Of a stretch of DNA of 64,000 nt, positions 44,812 to 57,829 are shown piece by piece (the stretch's first letter is position 1; every line of letters starts with the position of its first letter). Both the position numbers and the translations under genes were made by a program. This DNA comes from Saksenaea vasiformis B4078 (Eukaryota; Mucoromycota; Mucoromycetes; Mucorales; Saksenaeaceae). A model generated the notes under the pieces. That model did no database searches. It worked only from the letters and a program-made list of their open reading frames with translations, and was not told where the DNA came from. The DNA is taken from NCBI GenBank assembly GCA_000697055.1, contig JNDT01001185.1, positions 1 to 64,000 of the forward strand. Reading direction: 5' to 3'.

Positions 44812-46770
44812 ATGAGTAATTCACCACCACATACAGTGTGGACAGAAGACGATCAAGATGAAAAGGAGTTTAAAAACAAATCTCGAAGCGTGTTCCAGCA
44901 TCTAAAAGAACTCAAATTACTTGGTGCCGCTTCGCGTCAACGTCGACAAAAGAAGAAAGCTCAATCGAAATTGTATTTTACTTGGGAGGAAGACGAAGGA
45001 CCTTCGTTCCGACTAAATGATACCGGAGTTCTAGAGCCTAGTCGGGCTCATCCATGGCCTTATCTTGGTTATGTGCTCAACACGTACAAAAACCTGTTCC
45101 TGACCTTCTATTTTAACTGGACAATGGTATTCACCGCCCCAATCAGTTCATTGGCATTTGTCCTGGCTTATCCTGCAGCCGTCGTGTTGCTACTGATTTT
45201 TGAAATATTGCTTAAAGTGTTCCTCAAGTACCTGGGTGGAGAACAAGTATTCCAGTATTTGAGTCATAATTACGGACAAGGTATTGTTTGTCATTGCTTG
45301 TTTCTTTAGAATGCTTATCATTTCCTCCTAACAGGTCTCGGTGCCATTAATTGGGGTAAAATTTACTGGAAAAACGAAATCTGTCATCATCTTACCGGCA
45401 CGTGTAGGATCCCCTGAACTTTTACTGTCCAACGAAACGACCAGCCTTGTGCAAGCCACCGTGCCTAGTCTTGCAAAACCTGTACAACCGCAGGATACAG
45501 TGTCCCAGCGTCTACGTACATTTGATCTCTCCATCGCTCAGACGCTTGTTGTCTTGGCTGCATTGATTTATGAGCGTGACGCAAACAAAGTCCGAAATGC
45601 CTTTGAGCTATCAGCTAAAGAAGAGGGAGAACAAGACCCAGAAAAGATAGAGGAAGAGATGCATCGCCATGTATGGGAATCGGAGCGACGTATTCGAACC
45701 ATTGCCGCTCGTTGGGGTCTTTACTTTTCAGGTAAAAGGAGCAATTATTGTCAATGATAATGCCTAACTTTCCTCTAGGTGTCTCCGAGCTCAAATCCTT
45801 GGGTGGCCCGTTTTGTGGGATTTTTTGGTCCGAGGAGCATCCTGTCATTATCGTTGCCTTCAAAGGAACGACACCCACTAATTATGAGGAATTCTTGGTC
45901 GATGCTGCTTTCCAACGTTCCGACGCTCGTTCTTATCTCTTTGGATCTGTTCATCAAGGCTTTTATGAATCTGTGTTCCCGACCTCCGGCTTCGGCAAGC
46001 GCGATACCCGCGACCCCTATGGCGATATCCTCGAGGCAGTTAACGAAAAGGCAGCGCTCATTCAAGAACGTCGTGGCACAAATGAACCCGTACAAGTTTG
46101 GATTACAGGTCATTCCCTTGGGGCAGCCATGAGTTCGCTGCTCTTTTCCCGATGGCTTAAATGCCCCCAGGATCTGAGAGGTTGTGTGCTTCGCGATTGT
46201 TATGTCATTGGTACTCCTGCTGTCGGTGACAATGATTTCGCATCCATGTTTGCCTCGCATACCATCTCGCCTGTGACACGCTCGTCCACTTTGTGGCGTG
46301 TCATTAACAAGTCCGATCTCTTCTGCCGTCTTCCGCCTGGCTACGATAGTCGTACCATCGGTCACTACATGAGCAGAACAGACTTTTTCAATTATTCACA
46401 TGTCGGCCACGCCATCAAAATCACGTACCCTTGGTCCGGCAGCAAACCTCTAAAAATGTACCCTTCCAGCTATCAGCCCACCATGCAGGTAGACGTCGTC
46501 CTCGGTGCATGGCGCAATGCCTCGCTTCCTGTTGATGTCAAAGCTTTGCGTGCTTCCTATGACAGCACCACCAAATTGCCATGGTGGGCTGTTTATGTGG
46601 AGAAAGCACTTCTCAAACTCGGCGGAGGCAATCCGATCCATGGTCTCGAGAAATTTTACCCATTCTTTATCAAAGATCATATTCCTGTACATTACTTTGA
46701 AGGTCTCCACAGAGCCCGTTTGTTTTACGAAAAAAGGCTTGCAGATGATGAGAAGCACCCCACACAATAA
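44812..46770 (+). CDS. Membrane-associated class 3 (alpha/beta-hydrolase) lipase
   Basis: Three exons (44812-45285, 45335-45731, 45779-46770) join in frame to 620 residues. The N-terminal third is charged, then has two membrane-grade hydrophobic stretches near residues 95-140 (TFYFNWTMVF..., LAFVLAYPAAVVLLLIFEIL). The lipase fold is C-terminal: VIIVAFKGT (oxyanion strand), the nucleophile elbow ITGHSLGAAMSS with catalytic Ser, then VIGTPAVGD. A later Asp (NKSDLFCRLPPG) and a His near the C-terminus complete a plausible triad. Likely substrate is acylglycerol or phospholipid of an internal membrane. Intron 1 uses a GTTTGT donor, five bases after an attractive GTATTG site that would break the frame. 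Start is the ATG at 44812. Confidence 0.9.
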
Positions 46771-46849
46771 GAAATTATTTTTTCTGGGATTATTGTCTCG
46801 TTGTTGTGAATTTCTCGATCGTTATCTACTGGTATACAAGCTCTTGACT

Positions 46850-46852
<3 letters not shown>

Positions 46853-46912
<60 letters not shown>
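46853..46912 (+). repeat. (AG)n microsatellite
   Basis: About 30 uninterrupted AG dinucleotides, located about 80 bp after the lipase stop, probably in its 3' UTR. It ends in an A-rich purine stretch that runs toward the convergent gene. Confidence 0.95.
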
Positions 46913-46917
<5 letters not shown>

Positions 46918-47065
46918 AGAAAGAAATTAAAAAAAAGAAAACAAAAGAGGACAACTAGGGCTACACATGTGTTTCGATTCGTTGCGTTGTGTGGAAACTA
47001 TGGAGGGAAGTAATGGATGAATTGAGATTAAAATAAGCGTAAAGAAAAAAGAATGAATGGACAAG

Positions 47066-49853
47066 TTATTTCAGAGCAGCAAATGCAACCTGCACACGCT
47101 CCTTCAATTCTGACTTGTCAAACATGATATGCGCTAGTTCATGAAGGTCTATAGTATCCAAGAGACGGATTGTGACTTTGGGTGCTTGTTTGGTACCTGT
47201 GGCCTTGACCAGTGGGAACAAGCGGTCGCCCAGCAACTGTTTCTTTTCATGCACTGGTTTGTTTTCAATCGACTGTAACAAGGCCGTGATTTCCTCTTCA
47301 CGTTCATTTCGAACAGCCGGTTCTACCGGCGCTGGAGGTGCAGGTGCAACAATAGGGATAGCTTTGTTCACTCGTGGCGGTAATGTCACGATAGGAGAGA
47401 TGCCATTCATCGACGGTGCCGGTGTCTGTGGTCCGGGCGTTGGTGTGACCGCCGTAGGCTGCGCTGGTTGAACACGCGGCAGACTAAAAAGAATTAAGGT
47501 TAGAACGGAAGACATTCATGACAGAAAGCACTGAACTTACGCTACATAGTCGTTGTCGACGAGTTCATCTTCCATATCGTCGTTGAATGCTTCCAAGGCT
47601 TCCAAAGCAAGACCGATTTTGGCTTTCAAGAAGTCTTGATTAAACAAGCACAGCGATCGTTCTTTTCGTTTCAGTGTTAATAACATATCCACCACATCCT
47701 GAGAGTTATTGCCAATATCGCCACATCGCATGACGGCTTCTTCCATCTTCTGGCGCTGAATACTAGCGCTTGATTCTGTCATCACTGAACTCACAGATTC
47801 CAAAGACCCCTTGCGTCGCAACGTGGGACGCTCAGGTTTCTGTTGCACAGAAGTAGGTGCTGGTTGAATACTAAGACCAGAGGCAAGCGACGCCAATGAT
47901 GGCCCAGTACTGACACCAGAAATGGGCGAAGAAGAGAACTGTGGTGATAGGCGAGTTGGGTGATGATAATGTGCTTCAACAGCCGAAGTCTACGGGGTGC
48001 GCGTTTAGCTATTTCATGTCGGCAGGCGGAAGCGGACTTTTTTTACCTTTCTTTGGATGGGATGTTGTTTCTGGCCAATGGACAGATCCTTGATACTGCA
48101 GGCGATTTGATCAACATTTTCAATCCCCAATCCAATATCTAATGCAGACAGGCACGCGTACGCGCACTTGGGTCAGTATCTGACAGTTTTCAAGGTGTAG
48201 AACCTACTGTTACTATGCATATCGTGATGTGCAAAGTAAGGTGTACTGGGTGTAGTAGAAGAGAATTCTGTGGGTTGAGGCGAGGGTACAGGCGCAGCAA
48301 CGGAAAATGGCGCAGGTGAAGCTAAGGTGGATGATTGTTGTTGTTGTTGTTGTTGTTGCTGGTGATTTTGTTGCTGTCGTTCCTGTCGCGGTTTTCTTGG
48401 CTCGTGATAGGCAACGATTAAGGCTTTACTTCCGACCATAGCACCGTTCATACTTTGCAACGCAGCGCGAGCTTCCTCGGGTCTTCCATAACTTACAAAG
48501 CCATATCCTTTAGACTGACCTGTGGCAGGATTACTCATCACGCGAGCGGAGACAATCCGACCAAACTTCCGGAAGAGATTGAACAGATCCCCATTAGCAA
48601 TATTTGGATCCAGATTCTTGACGTAGAGATTCATATAGTCCACGTAATTGTTTTCGGTTCGCTCGTTCTGCATCCGTAAAGTATAAGCCCAAAGTAAGCA
48701 AAAAGAAAGTGCACCTGTCATAGGATGACGCGCATATGCACAAATTGAACTTACGTTTCTGCCGTGATCGTTCGGAAACCCGGTTTTACCTGGCATAAAC
48801 GGAGTGATGTTCCTATGGCAAATCCACAATGTCAGTCAGCTAAAATCATCCCTTAAATACTTTCTTAGTCTCCTTCTCCTTCTTCAACCTCCTCCACAAA
48901 ACATTCACCCACACACAGAGAGAGAGCTAAAATCCCCTTTCCCCCTTATTTTTTCTTTTCCAGCGAGAACTCGGACCCTCCCTCTCTTCATGAACTTACA
49001 AAGTATTCCCTTCAATCATTGTACCATTCTATAAGAAAAAATGAGTACATATATACAAATATAAAACAAAAATTGGCATTTGTCAGATGACTTTTCTAGA
49101 CCACGTGGGACCTACCAAATTCTTTTGGGCGTCTTCCGAATCTTCATGATAAAAATAACGGATAAATGCTGTACCTCGAAATAAGGTACCATCTACAATC
49201 GTCTTGCACAGGTTTAATGGCCCAAATGGACGAAAAAGATCGTATAGCGCATTGTTATCCATGTGCATTGGCAAATTTTTGACATGAAAAATCGTTCCTT
49301 GAGGCTCAGGTTCTAATTGTTTATCGCGGTAAATTCGAAACTGCAGTTCTCCGCCGTGTGAAAAGGTGAAGCCATTATAGATGGAATACACTCTGTCCGC
49401 TTTTTCGACGGAACATTATCAGAAAAGAGAACAGAATCAGTTCGAAAGAAAAAAAAAACTTACCCATTTTGGCGTCCGCAAATCGTAAAAAGCTCCCATT
49501 GCGATCATGTAGCTGAATCCTAAGAAAAAAAGACCGTGTTAAACAATCATCACCAAGGAGACCTGGTTTTATCATTATGCTCTCCATCGCCATAGTGACT
49601 CAACGCCATAGCGACTCAAGTCCCTTTTTTTTATAAAAACGTACTCGACAGGTGGACAGTGTTGCAACAAGGTACAAATATCACTTTCGGTAATATGGTC
49701 GCTCAGGTCTTCCAGGAACAAAGTATCGGATACGATATAGTTTGTTGGCTCTCTGTTATTATATTGATAAGTTTCGGGATAGTTGGTACGAGTTGAAGTG
49801 GATTTCCTTCGAGGCAATCGAATGACTGGTGTGAACATGTATGATTCTGCCAT
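47066..49853 (-). CDS. Rrm4-like RNA-binding protein: three RRMs plus C-terminal MLLE (PABC) domains
   Basis: Approximate model of about 10 exons and about 650 residues. The first six are firm: 49853-49645, 49519-49464, 49399-49116, 49028-49000, 48812-48755, then 48667 on. RRM1 begins DTLFLEDLSDHITESDI, RRM2 GTIFHVKNLPMHMDNNALYD, RRM3 NLYVKNLDPNIANGDLFNLF with KGYGFVSY (RNP1). A polyQ stretch and a Pro/Ser linker follow. A diverged MLLE-like helix set (VDMLLTLKRKERSL) precedes a full C-terminal MLLE domain ending near IMFDKSELKERVQVAF. Three RRMs plus MLLE is the layout of Ustilago Rrm4, which carries mRNAs on moving endosomes. Canonical poly(A)-binding protein has four RRMs and one MLLE, so it fits less well. 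RRM1 is short. Exons between 48.2 and 47.9 kb are not fully resolved. Confidence 0.8.
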
Positions 49854-51385
49854 GCCTAACTTTAGTAATGATGAGTATACATGAAACGTTTGTCAGATGG
49901 CGCTAACATCAACTCCTCTTTTCCACTTCTTTTTATTTACCTGATAGTAACAATATTATTATAATAATAAGGGTTCAAAGTTTGACACACAGAAAAAGAA
50001 AGGAAAAAAAGGTACAGAAAAGCAAAAGAAAGTATAAAAAAAATAAGAAAAAAAAAGACAGCCAAGGGGAAAAGAACGAGGTTAAAAAAAGGAAAACGTG
50101 ATTGGATCTCTTGCCCTTTTGAAAATGGCAACTAAAAGCGTGGAAGTGAACAATTGTCCTTCCCATTCTTTGAAAACTTGCATCGTTTTTTTCTTTTTAT
50201 GATCTGCAATCCTGTCCGGTGTAGTCAAACAAACAAAACGGATGATGCAGTAAATTACTACACTTCTATCACTTATATAAGCTTTTCGTTTACAATCTAT
50301 TTATGCAGTGCAACGTGCATAAAGTAGTAGCTCATAGCCTCTTACGTGTTTGTTATCGATCCATTGTGTACACGGATGATCTTAAAAAGGGGTCCCTTCT
50401 TCTTTTTTTTTTGAATAAGCGGGATGATCCTTTTTTGATCCACTCCTTCGTCGCGTGGTCAATAAGCACTGTGTGTCGAAATTAAATCGGCATGGCAACT
50501 TGCCAAATGAAGTCTCGTCGTGGGGGAGAAACAAATAACAAACTAAACAACGAACCCTTTAAACACATTAGCATTCCCCTTCAGTTTTCTTTTCCTACTT
50601 ATCACAGGCCAACGAACGTGCGCTCACTCTACCGACAGATTGAATTTCCGGCCAGTCTCGTGTTGGCTTGTATTTTTTTTACCACCTTCCTCTAACTAAC
50701 TCCGCCAAGAAGAAGCTTCGCGATCGCATGGCGTGATCCATTATCAATACGGAGCTTACTATTTCCTTTGAGTTCAACGCTACTAAGTGATTTGTACGCC
50801 CTCCGTCTTCTTTTCCTTTTTCATCCCTTCCAATATGGATGCATTTAGTACACTGTTTATTGAACCAGCTTGCATACTATTAAGTATGGACTGTTGTCTC
50901 AAACCATAGCACGAGCCGAGTAAGGTAATATGTCTTGCTCCTGACCTTCTGGAATTTGTAAAACCTCATTTTTTTTCTTTTTTACTGTCCAATCTAGCAA
51001 GTAGCATGTCGCCTTTTACTTTTCTGGATCCGTCGTAACCCCGACATTGCAGGTCGGAAACCGCCGTATAACCCCGTCCAGGATAAAACATAGTTAGGCA
51101 ATGTTAATCAATGCTGATCAAAATTAAAAAAATTAAACACTGAATCCATGTTAGGGGCATCTACGCTTAATTTTATGGTTTGAAGGAAGACCCTTAACGA
51201 AAAAGGCATCAGGAAAAGGTACAGGAATCCCTTCGCTTCCTCCATAAACCATGATGATAGGTAATACCGCACTCTCTACCATTTCCATGCATAATGTAGC
51301 CCATAAATAAATAAGAAAGGACATGAACAAACTTTTTTCTTTATAAAATGCTGGCCCTTTAAACATCTATTCTGCCGTATCAGAT
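49854..51385. other. Intergenic region
   Basis: About 1.5 kb. The first 300 bp (49930-50130) are extremely A-rich on the plus strand, i.e. T-rich in the direction of the Rrm4-like gene, as in fungal core promoters. Short ORFs on both strands show no domains. A stretch at 51000-51075 (GGATCCGTCGTAACCCC) is GC-rich but unassigned. Nothing else seen. Confidence 0.45.
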
Positions 51386-51821
51386 CTATTTCTGACTCTT
51401 GAGGACACGCTTGACGATCTTCTGTTCCTCAATCAAGAAAGCGCGAACAACACGGTTGCGCACACAGTGAGCGCAGCGCGATCCACCGTAGGCACGGCTA
51501 ACATTCTTCTGGGTCTTGGAGACATTGGCAAATTCACGGGCACGAAGAGCCTTGATCTACATGTCACATCGTATCAACACATGCTATCCCATTTTCTTTC
51601 GTCCAACTTACGCCTTGAAGCGTTTCACCACAATCACCGCAACGGGGAGCCTTCACAGGCTTCTTCTCGTACTGGTAGACAAGTCTGGCACCTACATCGA
51701 AAACATGAACATCGTCGCCATGACATCATGGGACGAGCTTACCAGGTGTCTTGACTACGCGGACACGGTTGGAGCGGGTGTTGTACGACAAACGGCGTCT
51801 GTAAGTGAGACGTTGGGCCAT
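51386..51821 (-). CDS. RPL34: 60S ribosomal protein eL34 (RPL34)
   Basis: Large-subunit ribosomal protein. Three exons (51821-51743, 51691-51612, 51556-51386) join in frame to 109 residues, normal for the family. The N-terminus [17 protein letters not shown] is the RNA-binding basic tail. The zinc-binding cysteines appear as [11 protein letters not shown] and later [15 protein letters not shown]. The C-terminus is lysine-rich. Exon 1 begins with an ATG that is the eL34 family start, so any further upstream exon would be non-coding. Confidence 0.95.
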
Positions 51822-52751
51822 TCTGTAGGGAGGATCATCGTCAGCATAAAAAACGAAAATGCTCTGGTCTCCAAATAGGATAGATTTGCGGATGGATGGG
51901 TGTACGTACGCTTACGGATGTCAGGAAGAAAGTTCCACACCTCATTACCGAAATCCAGTATGTAAGCCCGACCCACGCCCCAGTGTGCCACGCTGCCAAT
52001 GCTCTCATTTTTTCCATCCATTTCTTCGGCCGCACATTTCAGTAATAATCCGAGCCGGCATAGCTTAGCACATCTCCGCGAAATTTTCACGGCGGAACAG
52101 TGTTTACCCGAGCCTCACTTCCCGATCAGTAACAGCGCTTAAAACTTTGCAGGAAAAAAAAAATAAGATTAAAACACAAGACATATATAAAAAGGTTATG
52201 GGCATTTGCATATATAGCCACTAGTATACTGTTTATTCTATACTTTTTTCAAGAACACGGTATTGACCTAGTACGGCAACGTCTCCATAGGTTGCCAGGT
52301 CAAACTTCGGGTGATTAATTTTGAGACCGCAAAACCCTGCTGTCTGTGGAGCACTAGTCGACAGACGGAACAGCGGTTGACAACTCACTAACATCCCACT
52401 TAGGATAACATAATAAGCTCACCGGTGCTTCCCATTTCTTAGCACACAAGAGATGGCATGAAGTATCAACAGCTAACACCGCATTAACCTTGAAAGGCAC
52501 ATTTGCGCGACAAAGAATTTGATCACATTCCATTATGATACGTGCTCAGTGGCCCGGAGGCCTCAGTTTTTATGTTTCAGCTACGTTAACAAGGTTAGTT
52601 TCCCCCCTGAATTGACTGGTTGGGGGAAATAGTCCTGCATGTTGAGCAAAGAGAAAGAGGAATATGTGGTCATATGTTTCTATGGTATGATAAGAAGCCT
52701 GAATTTCTTTAGTCATCGTACAATCATAAAGCATGTTTTTTTTTCTTTTGT
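51822..52751. other. RPL34 upstream region
   Basis: 930 bp between the RPL34 start and the stop of the next minus-strand gene. The first 200 bp likely contain the promoter and perhaps a leader intron. A short AT-only run lies near 52175-52215. No coding exon with support. Confidence 0.45.
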
Positions 52752-53585
52752 TTAGCGGTGGTAGCAGTTACTGTTAGTTACCACAGCAACATAGGCCGCA
52801 GACGGCAGATAATTCAAATAGGGTAAGTTCATCCATGCCGGCAACGTTTTAACCATGGTATTGTAATGCATCCTCAGCATAGCCTGTAAACATACGGCAA
52901 CTTGACCAAACTCATGATATTTCTCGGAACTGTAAAGGTTGTACATGTCATCGAGTAACATAGTAAGCTCGCCAATGGAATCTTTGTCCATGTATCGGCC
53001 GAGATGAGCGATCCGCCCGTGTAACATAAAAAAGTAGCACCCGTCATCCTCCTTGAACTCTGTATACAAATGATGATGCTGCGCCGTTTTTTCTTTCTGT
53101 TTTTGAGTTTTGCGCGGCGTATGTACCACCACATTTTCAGGATCAACCTTATCAACCTCATCATTTTTCGAGCATTTGTTCGTGCTCAGTAACTTATCTT
53201 GTCCCAAGCGTCGTTTCCTTCCCGTAGTTGTCTGTGTATGACAATTGTCGTCTTTGTTTTTCTGCTGAACCACAGGTTGGAGGCTTGTGACCAACAAAAT
53301 CGGCCGCACTCCCCGAGACAACGATTCACAGAGGTTACGCAACACACCTAACCCATAGGTCGGTTAGTATGGAACAGGTGGTTCGTGTATGTACATCGCA
53401 CCTGTTATAGCAACCATACAACCAACGTTTACCTTGTGGGCCTGTAAAAGAGTGATGCTTTGCGGATCACGGACATAGCATTGGACATCCAGATCACCAA
53501 TTTGGATCCCAAATTCTGCTTGCTCAAGCGTATAAGCAGGTCCTTCCCTGATAACTCTCGTCAACCGAATCGTACTTTCAATCAT
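52752..53585 (-). CDS. Protein of unknown function, possible OB-fold N-terminus
   Basis: Two exons (53585-53402, 53347-52752) join in frame to 259 residues. The N-terminal 90 residues alternate short beta-strand-like segments (IRLTRVIREGPAYT, FGIQIGDLDVQCYVRDP, KVNVGCMVAITGVLRNL), which suggests an OB-type nucleic-acid-binding barrel; this is weak evidence. A basic low-complexity linker with NLS-like GRKRRLGQD follows. The C-terminal 100 residues are helical with TEFKEDDGCYFFMLHGRI and LLDDMYNLYSSEKYHEF. I know no matching family. It starts only 79 bp after the stop of the upstream HEATR6-like gene on the same strand. It may be a rapidly evolving telomere or replication factor, which is speculation. 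Confidence 0.65.
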
Positions 53586-53663
53586 GAAGAAAAAAAAGAA
53601 CAGCCTAATCAATCCAGTTCTCTCATTTTATGCATCCTACGAGGACAAAGAACATGTTCTTTA

Positions 53664-56600
53664 TTATTTTTCTGGTAGTGGCATCTCGTCCACCAAGATG
53701 GTATCTACGGAAGCCTTTGCAGGAGCTGGCATCCAGTCATACATATGTTTCAACGCGACCACAAGCTAGCTCTAGTAGTTAGTCGCCTTGTTTACATCAC
53801 CTTAGCTTTTACTGTACCTGACGTTGAAGTTGTTCTTTGTAACGCATTTCCTGAAATTCGGTTTCCTCGCTTTCACAGGATCCCCATGCTGCCAAAATCG
53901 CCTCCACAATTTCCCCAAACCGGCGTGCGTCACCATACTTATCCCGATGCGAAGGCGTAGACAACGCAAGACATGCGTTAATACGGACTTTAAAATTCTT
54001 GCATTGCGTTAATGACTGGCATAATGCATGATAAAGTCCGTTTGTCCACGGGTGGACACCGCCTCCCTCCATACAGCCTATAGGGAAATCTGGATTTTGA
54101 AGCATATTGCTTGCAGCATGACATGCATTCCAACGTGTCTAGAAAAGAAATATCAGTACACGTGGTCCCTTCTCCGGATATAGTTTCTTTACCTTGAGCG
54201 ACCCACCCTCGATGTTTTTTATCAAACTGACCATGGCATTTTTAATCAACGAGTAGCCACTTGCAAAAAACTCCTTGGTAGAGATACGTAGCAAACTACC
54301 CATAGCACGTACAGCATTGGACCGCAGCTGGAAGGTCACGCAAAAATAAAAAATAAAAAAGAGTTTGTTAAAGGGAAGGCGCATAGTCGAAGCGTTTACC
54401 TTGTCATTGTCTACCGCTGCTGCTGTCGATGTACTTAAAATTTTAATCCAAGTAGAAACGGATATCCATTCACGCAAACAAAATTCCTCTTTTTCACTAT
54501 ATACCGTTTTAAGCAAGTGATCCTAATTATCGCCCTGTATTAACTAACCTTTCCAAAACCATCGCGTCACACAGATTTCCCTGCGCCCAGCTCGCTCGTA
54601 CACGTACGAGCACCGTCTTGTCATTCATCTGTTCAAGAACAGCCAAAGCCATATCTGACACAAAGAGTGGATCTTCACGCAGATCTGGGAAAAGAATAAA
54701 AACGCCCAACGCCCGACAAGCAGCAGCTCTCACGTTTGCATCTTCATCTGCAGCAAGGGGTAATAAGAGAGTAACAGAGAGTCTTTGATAACGAGGCTAT
54801 GGATAGAATGGGTTAGAGGAGGAAAAATTGCGTAAAAACACACACACGCCATCACTTACCGCAAGTTGACAAAAAATATGTTTCGACATACTTGCAATAC
54901 AATCGCATGTCATCATTCGAACAGCATGAGCATTATCCAACGAGGATTGTTGAATATACTTTTCCAGCATCAATGACCACCATGCTATGTAACGTGCCTA
55001 AAAATAACCCGCTCTAGTTCCTGTCTTTCCGCACTTGTAATTTACCATCACGATATCCTCGACATGACCAGACCCCAAGACTTCGTCAATAGCATATGCA
55101 TAGGATTCGGCAAACTTTAGTACAGCAACGCGTACAGCTGTATCCGTGTCCGAGAGTGCCGTTTCAAAGTAGCTACTAATTTTGTTCCACGCTTTGCTAC
55201 ACACTTAGTTCCTATCCCATGGACTGGAGACACTTACAACACCACTTCGAACTGCGTCTTGGCAAGCATTGAAAACGTCTGCCAGATACCCGTTCGTAGC
55301 GCTGGATCTGTCTCCGTTGTTGCACAGACTTCCAAAAGAATATCGACCAGAGAAGGGGATTCAATAAACTCACTCACTTCATCCTTCCTGGAATTCGTCT
55401 CCAAGATAGCTGCGGTCACTTGAAGGACGCACGTACGGATCATCGTCGCTTTGCAGATCCAAATTTAGTAAGGATGCCATTATATTGAATTATTGACCTA
55501 CAGCCAGTATGCCAGTGGGCAATTGTTGTACGGTACAATTTGGTGAGGTAGCCTTTCGACAAGCGATCATAAGAGCAGTTGGCGACAAGAGTGCAGATTA
55601 CCTACGCTGGACGGGTCAATACTCTTCTTACCCCTCTATTTGCTATAACTTACTTTCATAATCGACGTGAGGACCTGAGGCTGTTCTTCCTTTTGTAGCG
55701 CATACATCAAGCCAGAATGGATGTCCCGTAATATGGATGCCACATGTTCGGACAGCGAAGTGAAGGATGATTTGGTCTCTCTAAAAAACCACCTACTTAG
55801 ATATTACTCTATCTTTTGTTCTTCCTTTACCTATCGGAGGCGATGCTCAAATAATTTTTCGACCCGTCGAACATAGCCATCAGAGTATTACATACTGTTG
55901 AGCGTACCGAAGGCATAGGATCATAGAGCAAAATGGTAAATAGCGAGAATGGCTGGTTATCAGATCGTAACGTGGTCGCAAGCTGCGGTTCTGGAGAGGC
56001 TGTGTCTGTGTGGTTACTTAGGAATACCGAAAAGGTGTCGGGGACAAATTTGTCCCAGTGAGGGTGCAGAGCACGAGGGGAAGTCTAAGGAACAAAAAAA
56101 GAGTCAAAAGTAGCTGCGCCATTTCGAATATACCTTGGCAATGGCTGCTAAGCATAAAAGCGCATTGGTTCTGATCTTTGCGTCGTCTCTCCTAAAATGT
56201 GCTATTTAGCTCTTGTGAAGGACAACAACCAATTACGTACTGTTTGCGAGAAGGATTTGAGATCGCTTCTGAATCGGACAATTCAGAGTCCGAGCTGGTC
56301 AGACCGAACGGCTTGCCTGCTACCTTGGCCCTCCATGGCAGCGTTGGTCTAGCAGGTTGGGACAGGACACGAGGACGCAATTGACCACCTCTTTGTTGTG
56401 AAGTAGTAGATGTGGAGCTGGAAGGTACAGCATCTATGCACGTAACTCATGAGAGACAAATTTCTTGTTTGTTTCTCTTCCTGTACCTTTTCCTGACATG
56501 GCGTTGTAGGCTTGAACGGAAACGTGCATGAAAATGAAGGTATGTATAATTTGTACAATGTCACATAATGGATTCGTTACAAGCGATTTGTCCTGGAGCA

Positions 56601-57494
56601 ACAGGAACTGCAGCGCCCTTAACGTACTACTTGCTACCTAAATTTGTCAGTGCGGGTATCGTTCGATCCGTTCTCACCTTTCTGACCGCTGGATCCGTAA
56701 AATCCAGCGAACGGGAGGCGACCATCATTGTTCCATTTGCATTGTGATTTACAGTACATACGTTGGACAAGATCACTTCATAATAATCTTTGTAGTAAGG
56801 TTGTATCTTCTGACCAGCGCCCGCGCAAGCGTTGCCAATGCAGTTAATGGCCATGCGGCGGACTTCCAGGGGTTTCGTTGTCCGATTAGCGAGAGCTAAC
56901 AGGACTTTGGCAATGCGAGCATAGAACTGAGGAAGGACAGGTCAATGTCAGCTTTCTCCAACCATGGTTTCTACCTTGGCTGTGCTGTTTGCATTTTCAA
57001 ACACAAGGGCACTTAGGGCTCGAAGCATATCTACGCGATGGGTCATCCCCTCGGTTTCTAAACCATCCAGTAAATACGAAAGACATGCATCCAATTGAAA
57101 TGGTCTCAAGCTAGATAATCGGATCTACAGCTCCAATCAGACACGGTACAGTTGCTGTCACGGTAGTGTACCTGTTTGGAGCACTGTTTGAACATGAATT
57201 TACATAAAGCTGAGCATTCCTCTTGTTCAAAGGACACCGCTTTGCAGCCTGTGACAAGCAACTCAACGATTTGCTGAAGAGAAAAAGAAAAAGATGAGAA
57301 ACGGACGCAGGAGGCTAGATAGATCGCACCTGATCGGGAACATCTTTATTGGACGTTTCGGTGGCATTCAGATCATTCAGCAATGAAAGCACTGTTGTGG
57401 GTGTTTCCCCTTGGGGAACAACGGTCTGATGCAGTTGTACAAGTTGAGAATGAAATTGCTGCTGTGCTTTTTGCTGATTTGAAGGTCTGGCCAT
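53664..57494 (-). CDS. HEATR6-like HEAT-repeat protein
   Basis: Long alpha-solenoid gene with many short introns, starting at the ATG at 57494. I estimate about 1,000-1,100 residues and did not fix every junction. The C-terminal half matches HEATR6 by order and wording: RSNAVRAMGSLLRIS, then the NPDFPIG...PWTNGLYHAL block, CKNFKVRINACLALSTPSHR and a final exon (SVDTILVDEMPLPEK) ending at 53664. Upstream are an acidic SSDSELSDSEA stretch, characteristic of HEATR6, and LDGSKxxLxxA-type repeat (FDGSKNYLSIASD). The gene is present but not well characterised in fungi. HEAT repeats usually form binding scaffolds. The start shares a divergent promoter with the F-box gene. Confidence 0.8.
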
Positions 57495-57829
57495 GATGAA
57501 GCTGAGAACACAGTTCTCAAGGTGGTGTGGAAGGAAGGATAAAGGCGTGCACCCAAGCCACCTTCTAATTTTCATGCACTGAGCAAGAGGATGGCAAGCC
57601 TTGGTATGTCGTTTCCCCTCTATTTGCCTGTGAATACTTGCTGGTCTATCTTAAAAGAAGTAAATGCCTTCAATTTTTTTACTTTTTGTTTGTCTTTGCT
57701 ACAACATCTACTTGTTGTAACCTTAGAAAGCTAGCGGTAGTGGAAGTTTGCTATATATCACTGTCGGCATCTGAAAATTGTCTTTCACCCTTTCTTCCCT
57801 GTCTCCATTCTAGTTCTTTCTTTTGTAAA
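57495..57829. promoter_or_regulatory. Divergent promoter region, HEATR6-like / F-box gene
   Basis: 335 bp between two start codons on opposite strands. It contains a pyrimidine-rich leader just before the F-box start (TTTCTTTTGTAAAATG). No defined factor site seen. Confidence 0.4.

Noticed and set aside
47066..49853. Canonical poly(A)-binding protein Pab1
   Set aside because: Only three RRMs are seen, RRM1 is short, and there is an extra diverged MLLE-like segment, which fits the Rrm4 layout better.
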